The notes: generated from the sequence alone by a model not told the origin. A stretch of 64,000 nt of DNA from Siphonobacter curvatus (GCF_002943425.1 NZ_PTRA01000008.1:64501-128500); one strand, 5' to 3'. Shown: positions 43,654-53,577, counted from the first letter of the stretch. Numbers and translations are program-made.

Positions 43654-44303
43654 AGGGAAATACGGTTACTTTCAATGGAATGAATCGGAGCCTTTCCGTT
43701 ATGCTAACAAGTTTGTAATCAATCAAGTAAAGAAGTTCGTGCCAGGTTTTATCCTTGCTAATTACTCCTCCGGCAGAAAGCACTTAAAATGGGCTTTCAA
43801 AAATATCGGTTATCCACAAAATTTTAATCCTTTTACCGCAGGATGTTGGTATTTTGTTATAGTTTCTCCTGAAAAAAGGCTTGTAGACCCTTTTGAATAC
43901 GGTTTGAATTAGACGTACACACGCGTCAAAAGAAAAACCAAGTATTCAACTTTCCTTAGTACGGAAGAGTTTTCGAAAACGCTAATAAATACATACCAGC
44001 TTCCGGTTTGTACCCGTGGATCCTTCCCCACAAGCACCTGATTATCACAAATTGTAGACGTTGAAAGTTCCGGAAAACCCTGGAAAAAGAGAGGAGTTTT
44101 CAGTTGTTAGTTTAAAGTTTTCAGTTTGGAGTTACTGGGGTGGATTTGTCAGCCAATGAATGGTTAGCTTACTGATTATTCCATGGGTTGCAATGCGAGG
44201 ATCCTATCCCCTAGCCTCAAACCTTCAACTTCAAACCTGAAATAAAAAAACTCCCTTCCAAAGCGATTTGGAAGGGAGTTTTTTATGGAATGCAAAAGCA
44301 ATC
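43654..44303. other. Long intergenic region mqo-lpd
   Basis: I see no credible gene in these 650 bp; the frame at 43481-43912 (+) is a shadow of mqo that runs into the gap. It holds one exact TTATCCACA (43810-43818), A/T-rich filler and the lpd terminator at 44245-44284. No clear promoter consensus for mqo was found. Confidence 0.6.
44245..44284. terminator. lpd terminator (symmetric)
   Basis: AAAAAACTCCCTTCCAAA (44245-44262) pairs with its exact complement (44267-44284), 4-nt loop GCGA. Confidence 0.9.
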
Positions 44304-45707
44304 TTATAAGTCGATGGCTTCGCCGTAAGCTGCTTCCGTAGCACCTTTCACCGCTTCTGACATCGTCGGGTGCGGGTGAACCGTACGCAGGATTTCGTGA
44401 GCCGTTGTTTCGAGCTTACGAGCCGCTACTACTTCAGCGATCATTTCCGTAACGTTGGTACCGATCATGTGAGCACCTAGCCACTCGCCGTATTTGGCAT
44501 CGTAAATTACTTTTACGAAACCATCACGGGCACCGGCTGCGGTTGCCTTACCAGAAGCTGCGAAGGGGAATTTACCCACTTTCACATCATAACCCAGTTC
44601 ACGGGCTTTCTTTTCAGTCAGACCTACAGAAGCAATCTCGGGTGAGCAGTAGGTACAGCCCGGAATGTTACCGTAATCCAACGCTTCGGTATGGTGACCG
44701 GCAATGTGCTCAGCACAGATAATGCCTTCAGCAGTAGCTACGTGAGCCAAAGCCTGACCGGGTACACAGTCGCCAATCGCGAAGAAACCAGGAACGTTGG
44801 TTTCGTACCATTGATTAACCGTGATTTTACCTTTATCCGTAGCGATGCCTACGTCTTCCAGACCAATGTTTTCAATATTGGCTACGACACCAGCTGCAGA
44901 AAGTACCACGTCAACGTCGAAGAATTTTTCTCCGTCCGGTGTTTTTACTTTCACTTTGCAACCTTCACCGCTCGTATCCACTGATTCAACGGCCGAGTTG
45001 GTATAGATGTCGATACCAAGTTTTTTGTATTGCTTGGCCAGTTCTTTCGATACGTCTTCGTCCTCAACGGGAACAACGCTCGGCAGAAACTCTACGATGG
45101 TTACTTTCGTACCCATGCTGGCGTATACGTAAGCGAACTCCACACCGATGGCTCCTGAACCAATGACCAGCATTGATTTAGGTTGCTTTTCGAGGGACAT
45201 GGCTTTGCGGTATTCGATTACCTTTTCGCCGTCGATTTTGATGTTGGGCAACTCACGAGCCCGACCACCCGTAGCAATTACAACGCCTTTCGTAGCCGTG
45301 TAGTCCGTTTTTGTTCCGTCAGCGGCGGTTACTTCAACCGTTTTGTTGGCTTTTACTTTGCCGTAACCCATGATGACGTCGATTTTATTCTTCTTCATCA
45401 GGAAAGCTACGCCTTTGCTCATGCTAGTGGCAACACCCCGTGAACGGCTAATGACAGCACTGAAATCAGCGTTGTAAGATCCGTCCTGAATCGTAATGCC
45501 GTAATCTTTGGCGTGTTTAATATATTCAAAAACCTGAGCAGACTTTAAAAGAGCTTTTGTCGGAATACAACCCCAGTTGAGGCAGATCCCTCCGAGGCTT
45601 TCTTTCTCTACAATTGCGACTTTCATGCCCAGTTGGGAAGCACGTATGGCAGTAGGATAACCGCCAGGGCCGCTTCCTACTACGATCAAATCATACTGTT
45701 GAGCCAT
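44304..45707 (-). CDS. lpdA: Dihydrolipoyl dehydrogenase
   Basis: The E3 flavoenzyme (467 aa) shared by the pyruvate, 2-oxoglutarate and glycine-cleavage complexes. FAD motif GSGPGGYPTAIRASQLG, redox disulfide C42/C47 in GGICLNWGCIPTKAL, NAD motif GSGAIGVEFAYVYASMG and the C-terminal HPHPTMSEA with catalytic His. No E1/E2 gene is adjacent in this window. Confidence 0.94.
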   Translation of the reverse strand: MAQQYDLIVVGSGPGGYPTAIRASQLGMKVAIVEKESLGGICLNWGCIPTKALLKSAQVFEYIKHAKDYGITIQDGSYNADFSAVISRSRGVATSMSKGVAFLMKKNKIDVIMGYGKVKANKTVEVTAADGTKTDYTATKGVVIATGGRARELPNIKIDGEKVIEYRKAMSLEKQPKSMLVIGSGAIGVEFAYVYASMGTKVTIVEFLPSVVPVEDEDVSKELAKQYKKLGIDIYTNSAVESVDTSGEGCKVKVKTPDGEKFFDVDVVLSAAGVVANIENIGLEDVGIATDKGKITVNQWYETNVPGFFAIGDCVPGQALAHVATAEGIICAEHIAGHHTEALDYGNIPGCTYCSPEIASVGLTEKKARELGYDVKVGKFPFAASGKATAAGARDGFVKVIYDAKYGEWLGAHMIGTNVTEMIAEVVAARKLETTAHEILRTVHPHPTMSEAVKGATEAAYGEAIDL

Positions 45708-45959
45708 TGTTGCGAAATCTTTTTAAAAGGTTTGGGCCGAAGCCACACAAAAATAGAAGAAAACCCGCTGGAAAGAGTCTTCCAATTGGAAGTTTCCCAG
45801 GAGAGCAAAATCAGAGATACGGTATAAAGGCGTTTTTTGGGAGATAAACCCCTAGAAAATACCCTCCCTTTTAACAGCAAACATAGGTAAAAAGGTTTCC
45901 TTCGCTCACCCGTACAAGGGGTGGCAATCGGTGCTGAAACACACGGACTTAGAAAGGGA

Positions 45960-46994
45960 CTAAAACTTAGGACAGGCCAGTTCTCGCTTGCGTTTACGCG
46001 GGTAGGGCTTGGGGTCGAATAGGGCGTCGAGCGTATACGAAATGGATAATTCGTGGGCTCCGCCCGAAGCCATACTCAGGGTGGAAATGGTGGCGTCGTA
46101 ACTGTATCCAATGGAAAAGTTGTCTTGTCGGTAGCCCACCAGAAAAACCAGGGCATCATGATTGTTCAGGCCGCGATCGTACTGCTTGATGGGAATACCC
46201 CGGTACCAAACACCCAGCGTCAGCGGATCGTAGGTCATATACAGTCCTAAATCCAACTGATCAAATTTGCCCTGTTTTTTGTAGAGAATGGCGGGGGAAA
46301 GACTGCGTTCGCGTCCCATGTCGGCTCCGAGGCCATTGCCCAGCTCCCAGCCCATTAGCGGAATTTTAAAGCCACCCTGCAAACTGATCTTCATGGGTAA
46401 CCGCTCAGGTGTAGCCGAAAACGACTGATTCGGACGATTGAGGTGATGAACCGATATACCCGCCCAGAACTGATCGGAATAAGTTAGTAAGCCACCCGAA
46501 AAATCCAGGTAGTTGATGCGAGGACCCGTATCGGCTACGGGGTCATTATAGATGGGCGTAACGCCGCCCGTACCGTTAAGGTCGTAGTTGAAAACCAGGT
46601 TATAATAATTGACGCTCCGGTTTACGTACGAAGCCTGAATCCCCGCCCGTAACCGTACAGATTCGCTCAAGCGAGCCTGGTACGCGTATTGTAAGCCTAC
46701 ATCCAGGGTACGCAGGTTGCTAAACTGGGCGTCGTTCATGACCATCAAACCCACGCCGGAATTGATCTTGTCCAGATACGTATCCACACTGGCAATGGTC
46801 GTTACGTAGTTGGCGTTAAGGGCAGGCCACTGATTACGGTAATTGAGGGTAGCACGCGGAGCCAGAGCCGAGCCCGCAAATGCCGGATTCAGGTACAGCG
46901 GAGCCGCGTAGAACTGCGACAGCTGCGGATCCTGGGCCTGCGTTTGCAGTATACTCACGAGCACAACGGCGACTATAAGGAGATGTTTTATCAT
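45960..46994 (-). CDS. PorP/SprF family type IX secretion membrane protein
   Basis: A 344-aa outer-membrane barrel from the ATG at 46994 with a signal peptide (MIKHLLIVAVVLVSILQTQAQ). QDPQLSQFYAAPLYLNPAFAGS is the PorP/SprF N-terminal signature. Family members pair with type B CTD proteins and help their export or attachment at the cell surface. The partner here is the divergently transcribed 971-aa gene at 47362. The TTG at 47003 in the longer frame is not preferred. Confidence 0.9.
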   Translation of the reverse strand: MIKHLLIVAVVLVSILQTQAQDPQLSQFYAAPLYLNPAFAGSALAPRATLNYRNQWPALNANYVTTIASVDTYLDKINSGVGLMVMNDAQFSNLRTLDVGLQYAYQARLSESVRLRAGIQASYVNRSVNYYNLVFNYDLNGTGGVTPIYNDPVADTGPRINYLDFSGGLLTYSDQFWAGISVHHLNRPNQSFSATPERLPMKISLQGGFKIPLMGWELGNGLGADMGRERSLSPAILYKKQGKFDQLDLGLYMTYDPLTLGVWYRGIPIKQYDRGLNNHDALVFLVGYRQDNFSIGYSYDATISTLSMASGGAHELSISYTLDALFDPKPYPRKRKRELACPKF

Positions 46995-47361
46995 GGCGTA
47001 CAACCAAAAACCAGACTCATCAGATTAAGGGGTCATTCAGGTTCGGTAGAAAGTTGGGGCGTGCGGGAAAATCGGCTTCCTAAAAAATCCGATCTAGCGA
47101 AAAATTTTCAAAAGTTCGGCAAGTTGCATAAACCTTCACAAAATTTGTAGTAGAAGTTTCCGTTAATTTCCAGGAAATTGATCCACGAAAAAGTAGCCGT
47201 TCGAACCAACCTCTCACCGAGCGTGTCTTCTTCATCGAAGGTTAAGAAACCAACGTCGAAAATTTCAACGTACTCATCTCGTGATTCGTCTCTTGCTACC
47301 GCCACCGCAAAGACCTTTCCCGATCTACGTCGTTTAAAACGTAAATAAAGCCACATCGGGT
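46995..47361. other. Divergent intergenic region between porP/sprF and the T9SS type B gene
   Basis: No certain gene. An 82-codon minus-strand frame at 47108-47356 is weakly possible (listed separately). No full TTTG-N19-TAnnTTTG promoter is obvious; a near match (AACTTTTG) occurs on the minus strand near 47106-47114. Confidence 0.5.
47108..47356 (-). CDS. Possible small protein in the porP/sprF gap
   Basis: An 82-codon frame with plausible codon use and a charged, soluble profile (AVARDESRDEYVEIFDVG, DEEDTLGERLVRT). It has no recognisable family, no signal peptide and no clear ribosome-binding site, and it lies wholly in the gap between two divergent genes. It may simply be an open stretch. 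Confidence 0.25.
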   Translation of the reverse strand: MWLYLRFKRRRSGKVFAVAVARDESRDEYVEIFDVGFLTFDEEDTLGERLVRTATFSWINFLEINGNFYYKFCEGLCNLPNF

Positions 47362-50277
47362 ATGATTCGAAAGATATATTTTACGGTGCTTCTATGGATT
47401 ACCTGCTTTCTGGTCGCCCAGGCTCAGACGGTCAAGCCGTCGATTCGGGTAACCGGTCGCAAGTGCGAGCCCGAACAGGGCTGCGGTGGGGACTCCACTC
47501 GCTTTGAAGTAACGGGCGTGACGGCTACCAGCTGGCAGTGGACCTTTGAGGATCCCAATACTTCTGATCCGCAGGCGAAGAGTTCAACGAAAGCCAAACC
47601 CGCCCACCTGTATTTACAGCAGGGCTCGTACCGGGTTTCGGTACGGGGAAAACTAGCTTCCGGAGCCGAGTATTCAACGGATACAACCATTAAAATTTCT
47701 ACCCTTCCCCCCGCTTTTGAATTTTTTCAGGGCAAAGAAGATACGACCATTTGTAAGGGCAGTGAGTTAGTACTCGACCCCTACGATTCGCGTTTTTTTC
47801 AGGGTACGCCCCCAGCCGAAGGTACCGTGAAGTACTTATGGTATCCCAGCGGTGACACTACTCGTACGCTGACGGTGACCGAAAAGGGCTGTTATTCAGT
47901 GGAGATCATGAACGGCGATAGCTGTACCGTAACCGACCGCATTAACGTCAAGATTTGTGGGGAAGCTGACCAGCAGGCTTCCAAATGGTACTTTGGCTCG
48001 AACGCCGGGATTAGCTTCGAAGGCGGACAACCGACAGTCATTACGGACGGAAAGATTAATACGCCCGAAGGAAGTTCATCGATTTCCGACCGGAAAGGCA
48101 ACCTGCTATTTTATACCGACGGACGAAAAATTTATGATAAGGACGGCAACGTCATGACATCCCGGGATGCCAGCGATACGACGAGTTTGAGCGGTAGTCC
48201 GAATTCGACGCAGGCGGCCTTAATCGTTCCGCAACCGAGTTGTCGGGGCTGCGAAACAATTTATTACGTCTTCACGACGCGGGATGTGAATGACTCACTA
48301 AAATGCCTGGAATACTCCCGAGTGGATATGCGAGGAAATGGCGGAAAAGGGATAATTCTGGATAAAAATAATCCGACGGGTGAGTGTAATGTTAGTGAAC
48401 GCCTCACCTCCATCGAAAATCCAAAAGATTCTACGTATTGGGTGCTTTCCCACGGGCTTGGTAATAGCAAATTCATTCTAAAGCGGCTGACCAAGAGTGG
48501 TCTGGAAGATGCGGATTCGCCGGAAATTGGTATTCCGCATACTTCGAAATATCAGGGCGAAGGCCAAATCAAATTTGCCAGCTCGGGCGGTAAAATGGGT
48601 GTGGTCATTCCGGGTTCCGACGGCAGTAAGAATTACGCAGAGATTTACAATTTCAATGATTCCACGGGAGCGATCACGCCACCCCCAATTACGCTGGATT
48701 TAGGCCCTGCCCCGCCGTCTGCGTACGGGATTGAGTTTTCGCCCGATGGGAAACAGGTCTATGTGTCATTACGGGGCAATGACAGTACCGAATCCATTCT
48801 CTATCAGTACGACATTAGTAATACGGATTCAACCATCATCGCTTCGACCCGTATTGAAGTAGCTCGTTCCGAAAAAGAATTTGGTGCCTTACAGTATGCT
48901 CCCGACGGTAAAATCTACATGGCCGTCAAAGGCAGTCAGTACCTGGGTGTGATTACGCCGCCTTCGGCTGATTCAACGGACGTGGAGTTTGAGTTGGACG
49001 GTTTCAACCTGGGAGGGAAATTAAGTCAACTGGGTTTGCCCAACTTCGTACAAAGCATTATTGAGCCGCCTTCAGGTCCGGGGATCAGCGTCGCAGATGT
49101 CTGTTTTGGCGAACCCATTGAGTTTGGTACGGGACCCATCTGCGATCCGCTGAAAGATAAGTACGAATGGGATTTTGGCGATGGAAAAGGAAAATCGACC
49201 CAGCAGTCGGGTCAGTATACCTACGCCGCTGCGGGTACGTACACCGTTACCCTACGGCAGTACAATGATTGTAAAGACACCACGATGACGCAACAGGTGA
49301 CGGTCAATCCCACGCCCATTGCTAATCTGGGACAGGATCTGAATGTGTGTGCTAAAAGTGTCGTACTCGATTCCAAAAACAACTTCCCCAACAGTCAGTA
49401 CATCTGGCAACGTAACGGCCGGATTCTAGCTGTGGATAGTACGGCTTCCAGTATTCGGGTGGATTCTTCTGGACAGTATGTTGTGTTCGTACTCATCGGC
49501 GATTGTTTTAGCTCCGATACTATTCAGGTAACCCTGGAAACGCCACCCAATTACAGTCTGGGGCCGGATCAGAAGCTTTGTACGGGAAAAACGCTGCAAT
49601 TGGATGCCCTGCCGGGCGGTTCGTCGTACCTCTGGAACACGGGAGCCAATACGCAACTGATCACGGTTGATCAGGCGGGCAATTACTCGGTGGTCGTCAC
49701 GATTCCGCGAACGAACGCAATCAGTTGTGAAGTATCGGATACGGTACGAGTTGATTTGTTGCCCCTGCCGAATGTGAGTGTAATTCCTAAAATGTCGTTG
49801 TGTCAGCCGAATAACCAGACCATTACGCTTACCGGTGGACCTAATGACCAGTTCCGCTATCTATGGACGCCGGGCAGCGAAACGACACGGGTGATTTCCG
49901 TCAATCGAATTGGAACCTATACCGTAGAGGTGAGTACACCGGACGGCTGTAGCGAAGCACATAACATTGAAGTGATTGATCTGTGTGACCCGCAGATTCT
50001 CGTACCGGACGCCTTCTCGCCCAATGGCGATGGGCAAAACGATCGCTTACAGGTCGTGACCAATCATATTTCGGATCAGGATTACGAATTCCGGGTGTAC
50101 GACCGCTGGGGTGAAATGATTTTCCGTACCACGGACCGTAAAGAAAGCTGGGACGGAACCTACAAAGGCCGTACCTATCCGCCGCAGAGTTATGCCTGGG
50201 TGGTGCAGTACCGCAGTACGTATTACCCCGAGCGAGGCATCAGTACCCAGCGGGGAGCGGTACTGCTGGCTAAATAA
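47362..50277 (+). CDS. Large cell-surface protein, T9SS type B sorting domain (gliding-motility-associated C-terminal domain)
   Basis: A 971-aa exported protein. Signal peptide (VLLWITCFLVAQAQ), a PKD domain (about 29-115), an Ig-like domain with paired Cys, a central YVTN/lactonase-like propeller (about 200-560, FYTDGRKIYDKDGNVM, PDGKQVYVSLRGND), a PKD domain (575-650, YEWDFGDGKGKST), three Ig-like modules, and the type B C-terminal domain (about 885-971: PDAFSPNGDGQNDRLQV, FRVYDRWGEMIF, SWDGTYKGRTYPPQSYAW). The C-terminal domain directs T9SS export and attachment. It pairs with the adjacent porP/sprF gene. Confidence 0.93.
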   Translation: MIRKIYFTVLLWITCFLVAQAQTVKPSIRVTGRKCEPEQGCGGDSTRFEVTGVTATSWQWTFEDPNTSDPQAKSSTKAKPAHLYLQQGSYRVSVRGKLASGAEYSTDTTIKISTLPPAFEFFQGKEDTTICKGSELVLDPYDSRFFQGTPPAEGTVKYLWYPSGDTTRTLTVTEKGCYSVEIMNGDSCTVTDRINVKICGEADQQASKWYFGSNAGISFEGGQPTVITDGKINTPEGSSSISDRKGNLLFYTDGRKIYDKDGNVMTSRDASDTTSLSGSPNSTQAALIVPQPSCRGCETIYYVFTTRDVNDSLKCLEYSRVDMRGNGGKGIILDKNNPTGECNVSERLTSIENPKDSTYWVLSHGLGNSKFILKRLTKSGLEDADSPEIGIPHTSKYQGEGQIKFASSGGKMGVVIPGSDGSKNYAEIYNFNDSTGAITPPPITLDLGPAPPSAYGIEFSPDGKQVYVSLRGNDSTESILYQYDISNTDSTIIASTRIEVARSEKEFGALQYAPDGKIYMAVKGSQYLGVITPPSADSTDVEFELDGFNLGGKLSQLGLPNFVQSIIEPPSGPGISVADVCFGEPIEFGTGPICDPLKDKYEWDFGDGKGKSTQQSGQYTYAAAGTYTVTLRQYNDCKDTTMTQQVTVNPTPIANLGQDLNVCAKSVVLDSKNNFPNSQYIWQRNGRILAVDSTASSIRVDSSGQYVVFVLIGDCFSSDTIQVTLETPPNYSLGPDQKLCTGKTLQLDALPGGSSYLWNTGANTQLITVDQAGNYSVVVTIPRTNAISCEVSDTVRVDLLPLPNVSVIPKMSLCQPNNQTITLTGGPNDQFRYLWTPGSETTRVISVNRIGTYTVEVSTPDGCSEAHNIEVIDLCDPQILVPDAFSPNGDGQNDRLQVVTNHISDQDYEFRVYDRWGEMIFRTTDRKESWDGTYKGRTYPPQSYAWVVQYRSTYYPERGISTQRGAVLLAK

Positions 50278-50295
50278 GTTTTCAGAAAGCCTTTT

Positions 50296-50327
50296 AAAAA
50301 CGGTCAGCTTTTTCGCTGGCCGTTTTT
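50296..50327 (+). terminator. Terminator after the T9SS type B gene
   Basis: AAAAACGGTCAGC pairs with GCTGGCCGTTTTT (one G:T pair). TATTTTTG at 50327-50334 directly follows and may be the -7 element of the GH16 gene. Confidence 0.8.
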
Positions 50328-50361
50328 ATTTTTGAGTAAAACATCTACGCCTGTTAAACCG

Positions 50362-51162
50362 ATGAAGCGTATTCTTTCTGTGCTCCTACTGCTCGTCATC
50401 AGCACGTCTTTTATGCCCGCCCGAAAACTAGTATGGGCCGATGAATTCAATACCGACGGAGCCCCCGATCCTAAAAACTGGACCTTTGAACAAGGTTTTG
50501 TTCGGAATGAAGAATTACAGTGGTACCAGCCCGAAAATGCTCACTGCGAAAAAGGGTTACTGATTATGGAAGCCCGGAAAGAAAATAAGCCCAATCCGAA
50601 CTACGAAGCAGGTAGTACCGAATGGCGAAAAAGTCGCAAGACGATTGACTATACCGCCGCCTGCTTGATTACCAAAGGTCTGCACCAATGGCAGTACGGA
50701 CGTTTTGAAATGCGGGGAAAAATTAACGTAGATCCGGGGCTATGGCCCGCGTTCTGGACGCTGGGCGTCAAGGGCGAATGGCCTTCCAACGGTGAAATCG
50801 ATATTATGGAATATTACCGCAATACGTTACTGGCCAATGTGGCCTGGGCTACGCCGACGCGGTACAAAGCCAACTGGAATTCAACGAAAGTACCGCTCAG
50901 TGATTTTAAGAAAAACTGGGCGAATCAGTTTCACATCTGGCGAATGGACTGGGATGAGAAAACGATCAAACTGTACGTAGACGATCGCTTGCTACTGACC
51001 TCCGACTCGCAGAAAACCGTTAACCCCGACGGCTCCCACCCCTTTGATCAACCGCATTACTTGCTACTGAATTTAGCTATTGGAGGCCAAAACGGCGGCG
51101 ATCCTTCCCAGACAACCTTCCCCGCCCGCTTTGAAGTGGATTACGTGCGGGTGTATCAGTAG
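50362..51162 (+). CDS. Secreted glycoside hydrolase family 16 (laminarinase-like endo-beta-glucanase)
   Basis: A 266-aa protein from the ATG at 50362 with a signal peptide (MKRILSVLLLLVISTSFMPA). The GH16 signature GEIDIMEYY gives catalytic Glu145 and Glu150 with Asp147 between, and QYGRFEMRGKINVDPGLWPAFWTLG and FPARFEVDYVRVYQ are typical. Likely substrate is a beta-1,3(1,4)-glucan. The longer frame from 50332 starts inside the terminator/promoter segment. Confidence 0.92.
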   Translation: MKRILSVLLLLVISTSFMPARKLVWADEFNTDGAPDPKNWTFEQGFVRNEELQWYQPENAHCEKGLLIMEARKENKPNPNYEAGSTEWRKSRKTIDYTAACLITKGLHQWQYGRFEMRGKINVDPGLWPAFWTLGVKGEWPSNGEIDIMEYYRNTLLANVAWATPTRYKANWNSTKVPLSDFKKNWANQFHIWRMDWDEKTIKLYVDDRLLLTSDSQKTVNPDGSHPFDQPHYLLLNLAIGGQNGGDPSQTTFPARFEVDYVRVYQ

Positions 51163-51174
51163 CGATTTGTTAAT

Positions 51175-51204
51175 GATCCGGACGCAACGGCTCGCGTCCG
51201 GATC
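51175..51204. other. Strong GC-rich hairpin without T tract between convergent genes
   Basis: GATCCGGACGC (51175-51185) and its exact complement (51194-51204) with an 8-nt loop. It may be a terminator or mRNA stabiliser for the GH16 or SDR transcript. Confidence 0.55.
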
Positions 51205-51290
51205 GGAATGCTGGTGAAGGACCCTAACGCTATGCCTAGGTTTTAATAAAGAACCCACGCCTACTGGCCTTCACAAAAGCGTCAACCGAA

Positions 51291-52046
51291 CTAAAATCCA
51301 ATGGAGTTTCCCCCGTCTACCGGTAGCGATACACCCGTGATGTACGCCGCCGCTTCGGAGGCCAGAAAAACGGCGGCGTAGCCAATATCGCTGGGTTTAC
51401 CGAAACGATTCATGGGGGTACGGCGTAAGGCCCGGTTCATACGATCCGGATCGCCACTCATGGCCGTTTTCATCATAGCCGTTTCAATGAATCCGGGAGC
51501 AATGGCGTTGATGCGTACGTTATGCGGCGAAAACTCCGAAGCCAGAATTTTGATCAGTCCCGATACGGCCGTCTTGGAAGCTCCATACGCCGCCACACGA
51601 TCAATGCCGTAATAGGCGGCCATCGACGTGATCATGATGATGCTACCGCTCCCGCGGGTAATCATTCGGCGGGCACACTCGCGGGTAAGCGAAAAAACGG
51701 CATTCAGATTGGTTTGAATGATTCGCTGAAACTCTTCATCGGTTACTTCCAAGGCCGGTTTTTTCATGTTAATACCCGCGTTGTTGACCAGAATATCAAT
51801 CGGACCTACCTGGCTTTCAATGTCCGCTACGAATTGGGGAAGCTTGCTCAGGTCGGTTACATCATTCACGAAATAGTAGGCACCCTCGCCCAGCTCCTGT
51901 ATGGTCTGGCGGAGTACTTCTTCCCGCCGTCCGGTGATGACTACGGTAGCCCCGGCTTCTTTCAGACAACGCGTAATTTCCAGTCCGATGCCACTTCCAC
52001 CCCCCGTAATGAGGGCAATTTTATTGCTTAAAGAGAAAACCTGCAT
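51291..52046 (-). CDS. SDR dehydrogenase, probable D-mannonate/fructuronate oxidoreductase
   Basis: A 251-aa classical SDR. NAD motif GGGSGIGLEITRCL, NNAGIN, and the catalytic Ser-Tyr-Lys in ITSMAAYYGIDRVAAYGASKTAV. It lies 47 bp downstream of uxuA. In Firmicutes (YjmF) and many Bacteroidota an SDR reduces fructuronate to mannonate beside UxuA, so the same role is inferred here. Gluconate 5-dehydrogenase is the main alternative. Confidence 0.85.
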   Translation of the reverse strand: MQVFSLSNKIALITGGGSGIGLEITRCLKEAGATVVITGRREEVLRQTIQELGEGAYYFVNDVTDLSKLPQFVADIESQVGPIDILVNNAGINMKKPALEVTDEEFQRIIQTNLNAVFSLTRECARRMITRGSGSIIMITSMAAYYGIDRVAAYGASKTAVSGLIKILASEFSPHNVRINAIAPGFIETAMMKTAMSGDPDRMNRALRRTPMNRFGKPSDIGYAAVFLASEAAAYITGVSLPVDGGNSIGF

Positions 52047-52093
52047 ACTTCAGAACGAATAGAGATGATAAGGTAAAAAGAGCGAACGTTCTA

Positions 52094-53299
52094 CTAGCTG
52101 GGCAGCGACTGGAGAATAGCATATTCAACGCCGCGTAATTCAGCCAGTCCACGTAATCGACCAATGGCCGAATAACCCGGATACGTTCGTTTGTTCAGGT
52201 CATCCAGCATCTGGTGCCCGTGATCCGGTCGCATGGGCAGAGTGGTTTCCCCCTGACCCGTTTCCTGACGCCGCTTTTGTTCCAGCGTCAAGGCCCGAAT
52301 GACCGCCACCATGTCGACATCCCCCGACAGGTGCCCAGCTTCATGGAAATTCAAAGGATTGTCTTCGCGTTTCGTAGCCCGTAAATGCACAAAATGAATC
52401 CGTGAACCCAGCCGCTGAACGATTCCCGCCAGATCATTATCGGGGCGTACGCCCAGCGAACCCGTACAGAAGGTAATCCCATTGGCCACGGAATTGTAGG
52501 CTTGGCAAAGCTGTACCAGGTCGTCTTCCGTACTCACGACCCGGGGTAGGCCGAGCAGGGGCTTTGGCGGATCATCGGGATGAATACAGAGCCTGATGCC
52601 TACTTCTTGGGCAACCGGAGCTACTTCCCGAATGAATTCGTAGAGATTCGCTCGTAGCTCGGGGGCACCAATGCTTTTATATGCATCGAGTTTGCTTTGG
52701 AAAGTTGCCAGTTCAAAGGCTTCTTCAGAGCCGGGTAAACCGAGTAAAACCGTATTGGTCAATCGGGTACGTTCTTCAACCGACAAACGCTGGAATCGTT
52801 CGTAGGCACGTTGCCGAACGTCAGGTTCGTAGTGGTTTTCGGCTCCCGGTCGTTGCAGAATGTACAGATCGAATAAGGCAAAATCTTCCCACACGAAGCG
52901 TAAGGCTCGCGAACCATCGGGCATCTGGTAATCGACATCCGTTCGTGACCAGTCAAGTACGGGCATGAAGTTGTAACAAACGGTCGAAATCCCACAAGCC
53001 GCCAGGTTTCGTAACGAAGTCTTGTAGTTTTCAAGAAACACATGACGAGAAGGTAAGCCTTTCTTGATGTCTTCGTGTACAGGCAAGCTTTCGACAACGG
53101 CCCAATGCAGCGGGGTAAACCGGTCGTTATCTGCTTCAATGCGTTGTTTTCGTTCCAGAATCGCCTCCACGGACCAGACTTCACCTACTGGAATCTGATG
53201 CAGAGCGGTGACAATACCCGTACACCCAGCCTGCCGGATGTCCATGAGCGAAACGGGATCCTGCGGCCCGAACCACCGCATGGTTTGTATGAAAGCCAT
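52094..53299 (-). CDS. uxuA: Mannonate dehydratase
   Basis: A 401-aa TIM-barrel enzyme that dehydrates D-mannonate to 2-keto-3-deoxygluconate in glucuronate breakdown. MRWFGPQDPVSLMDIRQAGCTGIVTALHQIPVG matches the family start, and CIHPDDPPKPLLGLPRVVS and PMRPDHGHQMLDDL carry the active-site residues. With the SDR gene downstream it forms a two-gene hexuronate unit. No kdgK/kdgA or regulator gene is visible nearby. Confidence 0.93.
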   Translation of the reverse strand: MAFIQTMRWFGPQDPVSLMDIRQAGCTGIVTALHQIPVGEVWSVEAILERKQRIEADNDRFTPLHWAVVESLPVHEDIKKGLPSRHVFLENYKTSLRNLAACGISTVCYNFMPVLDWSRTDVDYQMPDGSRALRFVWEDFALFDLYILQRPGAENHYEPDVRQRAYERFQRLSVEERTRLTNTVLLGLPGSEEAFELATFQSKLDAYKSIGAPELRANLYEFIREVAPVAQEVGIRLCIHPDDPPKPLLGLPRVVSTEDDLVQLCQAYNSVANGITFCTGSLGVRPDNDLAGIVQRLGSRIHFVHLRATKREDNPLNFHEAGHLSGDVDMVAVIRALTLEQKRRQETGQGETTLPMRPDHGHQMLDDLNKRTYPGYSAIGRLRGLAELRGVEYAILQSLPS

Positions 53300-53577
53300 A
53301 ACTTAGTTTCTGTTTATAGCAAAGACCAGTTTTTTTAGTCCTCACCTTACTCATACGATAGAACGGGCGAATGAATATCAACTACAGAACAGCCCAAACC
53401 GTATACAGCACTCGTGCCCAGCCCGTAAATTTCTGATAAAGGAACAGGGGATAAACCAACTTTAAACGGCAAAAGCAGGCATTATAAAAGAAATAAACTA
53501 GCTATATAACAAGTGTTATATATACTAAAACTATTGATGCTCTTATTGCTACTAATTAGAGATTTAGTGTAAGAAAT
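53300..53577. other. AT-rich region upstream of uxuA with a palindrome
   Basis: No gene is seen. A perfect 9-bp dyad TATATAACA-AG-TGTTATATA lies at 53503-53522, about 200 bp before the uxuA start and just after the end of the pentapeptide gene. It may be an operator, an AT-rich terminator or neutral. Confidence 0.45.

Noticed and set aside
43481-43912. Plus-strand 143-codon frame in mqo and the following gap
   Set aside because: Overlaps mqo for over 170 bp on the opposite strand, and the rest is A/T-rich filler with no family match.
47108-47356. Confident call of the 82-codon minus-strand frame in the porP/sprF gap
   Set aside because: Nothing beyond an open frame supports it; it is listed only as a low-confidence possibility.
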